Below are positions 62,136 through 64,000 of a stretch of 64,000 nucleotides of DNA, piece after piece. The stretch comes from JAAYCI01 sp964370045 (GTDB taxonomy: Bacteria > Bacillota > Clostridia > Oscillospirales > Ruminococcaceae): NCBI GenBank assembly GCA_964370045.1, contig CAYJGZ010000015.1, positions 1-64,000 on the forward strand. The letters are read 5' to 3'. The notes below the pieces were generated by a model that saw nothing but the letters and a program-made list of their open reading frames with translations, was not told where the DNA came from and did no database searches. Position numbers and translations under genes: made by a program. Position 1 is the first letter of the stretch. Each line of letters starts with the position of its first letter.

Positions 62136-63146
62136 ATGGGTTTTTCGGAGCAAAAGGCTTTAGTGCGCAGATATTTTGATGCGATGGAAGCCGCAACACC
62201 CGAGCAGGTACAGGGCGTTTTGGGTGAGTTCTTTTCGGACGACCACGAGTGGAAGGCATCTTACCCTTTCAGGGAGCTAAAGGGTGTTCCACAGATAGCA
62301 GGGGAGTTTTTTGTGCCGCTGAAAAGGGCTGTCAATGCCATGCAGCGCCGCCAGGACATCTTCATCGCAGGCAAAAACGAATATAACAAAAGCGAAGTGT
62401 GGGTAATGAGCATGGGGCACTTCATGGGGCTTTTTGATACCGAATGGCTTGGTATCAAGCCCACACGCAGGCTAATATCCCTTCGCTACTCCGAGTTCAA
62501 CTGTGTGCAGGATGGTAAAATCGTAAAGACAGGCTTTTTCATGGACATCATCGGCTTTATGCAGCAGGCGGGCGTGTACCCACTGCCCCAGTCCACAGGA
62601 CAGTTTTTCATATATCCCGGCCCCCGCGGGCATCACGGCCTTTTGTTTGAGGATGCCCCCGAAGAGGAGGGCAGAAAGACCTACGACGTGATGGCACGCA
62701 TGATTGAGGGCATCGACGCCAACTACAAAACAGGCCGCATGGGTGCGCACCCCATCGAGGAGTCGCTCGCGCCTTTCTGGGCACCCGACATGCTGTGGTA
62801 CGGCCCCTGTGGCATAGGCGCAACCTACACATGGGAGCGCTACATCGAGCAGCATCAGCATCCCTTTAGGGCGCACCTGAAGGATAAGGACTTTAAGGGG
62901 CATGTCTGCCGCATTTCGGAGGGGCACTTCTGCTGTTTCTTCGGCTGGCCAAACCTCACCAATACGCCCATCGGCGGCCTTATGGGCCTGCCTGCCGGCA
63001 CAAGCGATGTGGGAATGCAGGTGGTGGACGTATACTGCCGCAAGGGCGACAAACTTTCCGAAAACTGGGTTACCATCGACCTTCTTTGGTGGCTGAAACA
63101 GCAGGGGCTGGATATTTTAGAGCGCAACCGCCAGCTGAACCCATAA
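62136..63146 (+). CDS. Double SnoaL-like (NTF2-fold) protein, paralogue 3
   Basis: 336 residues from the ATG at 62136 with TTTAGGAGGAG upstream; the longer frame from 61809 includes the mobile element and has no site. It is the most divergent of the first three: 'KRAVNAMQRRQDIFIAGKNEYNKSEVWV', 'GVYPLPQSTGQFFIYPGPRGHHG', 'APDMLWYGPCGIGATYTWERYIEQHQ', 'GLMGLPAGTSDVGMQ'. The conserved aromatic and Asp/His positions of both domains are retained, so it is probably active with altered specificity. Interrupted from paralogue 2 by the mobile element. Confidence 0.85.
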   Translation: MGFSEQKALVRRYFDAMEAATPEQVQGVLGEFFSDDHEWKASYPFRELKGVPQIAGEFFVPLKRAVNAMQRRQDIFIAGKNEYNKSEVWVMSMGHFMGLFDTEWLGIKPTRRLISLRYSEFNCVQDGKIVKTGFFMDIIGFMQQAGVYPLPQSTGQFFIYPGPRGHHGLLFEDAPEEEGRKTYDVMARMIEGIDANYKTGRMGAHPIEESLAPFWAPDMLWYGPCGIGATYTWERYIEQHQHPFRAHLKDKDFKGHVCRISEGHFCCFFGWPNLTNTPIGGLMGLPAGTSDVGMQVVDVYCRKGDKLSENWVTIDLLWWLKQQGLDILERNRQLNP

Positions 63147-63202
63147 GCCAATGTCCTGTGTGTTTTGCAAGTGTACGGTAAAATCTTAGGTTTTATGTCT
63201 AT

Positions 63203-63218
63203 ATAGTGTCGACACTAT
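63203..63218. promoter_or_regulatory. 16-bp palindrome ATAGTGTCGACACTAT before the fourth SnoaL-like gene
   Basis: Perfect palindrome overlapping a TATAAT at 63216-63221. Near-identical to the site upstream of dacF (18461). Confidence 0.45.
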
Positions 63219-63264
63219 AATAAGGCATTTAATTATTTTTTTCACCCTTAGGAGGAGCATTATC

Positions 63265-64000
63265 ATGGGATTTTCGGAGGAAAAGGCTTTAGTACGCAAG
63301 TATTTTGACGCACTGGAGGCCGCAACACCCGAGCAGGTAGCGGGCGTTTTGGATGAGTTCTACTCGAGCGAGCACGACTGGAAGTCGTCCTACCCTTTCA
63401 GGGAGCTAAAGGGCACCGCACAAGTGGCACAGGAGTTTTGGGTGCCGCTAAAAGAGGCTATCACCACCATGCAGCGCCGCCAGGACATTTTCATCGCAGG
63501 CAAAAACATGTTTGATGAAAATGAAGTGTGGGTAATGAGCATGGGGCACTTCATGGGGCTTTTTGACACCGCATGGCTGGGCATAAAGCCCACACGCAGG
63601 CTTGTGTCGCTTCGCTACTCCGAGTTCAACTGTGTGCAGGACGGTAAAATCGTAAAGACAGGCCTTTTCTTTGACCTTATCGGCCTCATGCAGCAGGCAG
63701 GTGTGAACCCACTGCCCCAGTCTACCGGACAGTACTTTGTGTATCCCGGCCCTCGTGGGCACGATGCTCTTTTGTTTGAGGATGCACCGCCCGAAGAGGG
63801 CAAGATAACCCAAGAAGTGGTGAACAGCATGATTAACAGCTGTGACACCGACTACAAAAGCGGGTTTATGGGCTCACCTCCCATTGAGCAGTCGCTCGCG
63901 CCTTATTGGACACCCGACATGCTGTGGTACGGCCCCGCCGGCGTAGGCGCAACCTACACATGGGAGCGCTACCGTGACCAGCACCAGCATCCCTTTAGGG
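63265..64000 (+). CDS. Double SnoaL-like (NTF2-fold) protein, paralogue 4 (partial, runs off window)
   Basis: First 245 codons from the ATG at 63265 with TTAGGAGGAG upstream; open to the right edge. 'MGFSEEKALVRKYFDALEAATPEQV' and 'TMQRRQDIFIAGKNMFDENEVWV' match the others. Differences: 'FDTAWLG' instead of 'FDTEWLG', and 'WYGPAGVG' instead of 'WYGPCGIG', so the second-domain Cys seen in paralogues 1-3 is absent here. The end of the array is not visible, so more copies may follow. Confidence 0.85.
   Translation, partial: MGFSEEKALVRKYFDALEAATPEQVAGVLDEFYSSEHDWKSSYPFRELKGTAQVAQEFWVPLKEAITTMQRRQDIFIAGKNMFDENEVWVMSMGHFMGLFDTAWLGIKPTRRLVSLRYSEFNCVQDGKIVKTGLFFDLIGLMQQAGVNPLPQSTGQYFVYPGPRGHDALLFEDAPPEEGKITQEVVNSMINSCDTDYKSGFMGSPPIEQSLAPYWTPDMLWYGPAGVGATYTWERYRDQHQHPFR

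Overview
The window reads as chromosome from a Gram-positive anaerobe of the class Clostridia, probably an Oscillospiraceae/Ruminococcaceae relative. The indicators are an IspH protein fused to four S1 domains, a small 2[4Fe-4S] ferredoxin, strong AGGAGG ribosome sites, frequent TTG and GTG starts, and surface proteins built from repeated 'ISGGTVTA...GAGIGGG' units. The taxon is an inference; no rRNA gene is present.

Layout. 1-3829 (-): the N-terminal 1,276 codons of a giant repeat-built surface protein running off the left edge. 3924-9382 (-): a TraX-like membrane protein, then ispH-S1, cmk and an HI0933-type flavoprotein. 9603-16134 (-): six tightly packed genes for glycan or nucleotide-sugar work (GT-C, two GT2, a DAO-type oxidoreductase, a TIM-barrel isomerase, an SDR epimerase). 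16299-19640 (-): a TfoX-N protein, a DacF-type carboxypeptidase and a glycerophosphodiesterase. 20064-24679 (+): two-component pair, NodB deacetylase, bactofilin. 24844-27252 (-): YfcE-type phosphoesterase, rsmI and a TrmN6-like methylase. 27617-38302 (+): a pyrimidine operon (leader peptide, pyrC, carA, carB, pyrK, pyrD, pyrF, pyrE) followed by argG. 38625-44670 (+): an ABC polysaccharide exporter with a two-domain glycosyltransferase and a GT-C-like membrane protein. 44874-48720: ferredoxin, initiator tRNA, a transposase scrap, a Bax inhibitor-1 relative, a small membrane protein and asnS. 49221-64000 (+): a LacI-regulated carbohydrate-type ABC importer with two ATPases, three tandem solute-binding lipoproteins and two permeases, followed by at least four tandem paralogues of a double-SnoaL-like (NTF2-fold) protein, the last running off the right edge.

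Main points of interest. (1) A family of roughly 111-124 bp non-coding mobile elements with GGGAGTG...CACTCCC ends and a GC-rich hairpin core. Three of four copies are flanked by perfect 8-bp direct repeats, and an IS256-type transposase start lies beside one copy. (2) A pyrC leader with a promoter, a 35-codon leader peptide, a U-rich stretch and competing hairpins that resembles the enterobacterial pyrBI attenuator. (3) CarA keeps its glutaminase cysteine but has Gln where the catalytic His should be. (4) The importer plus SnoaL-like array at the right end, an uncharacterised system with heavy gene duplication, inverted repeat elements between its binding-protein genes, and paired operators at its regulator.
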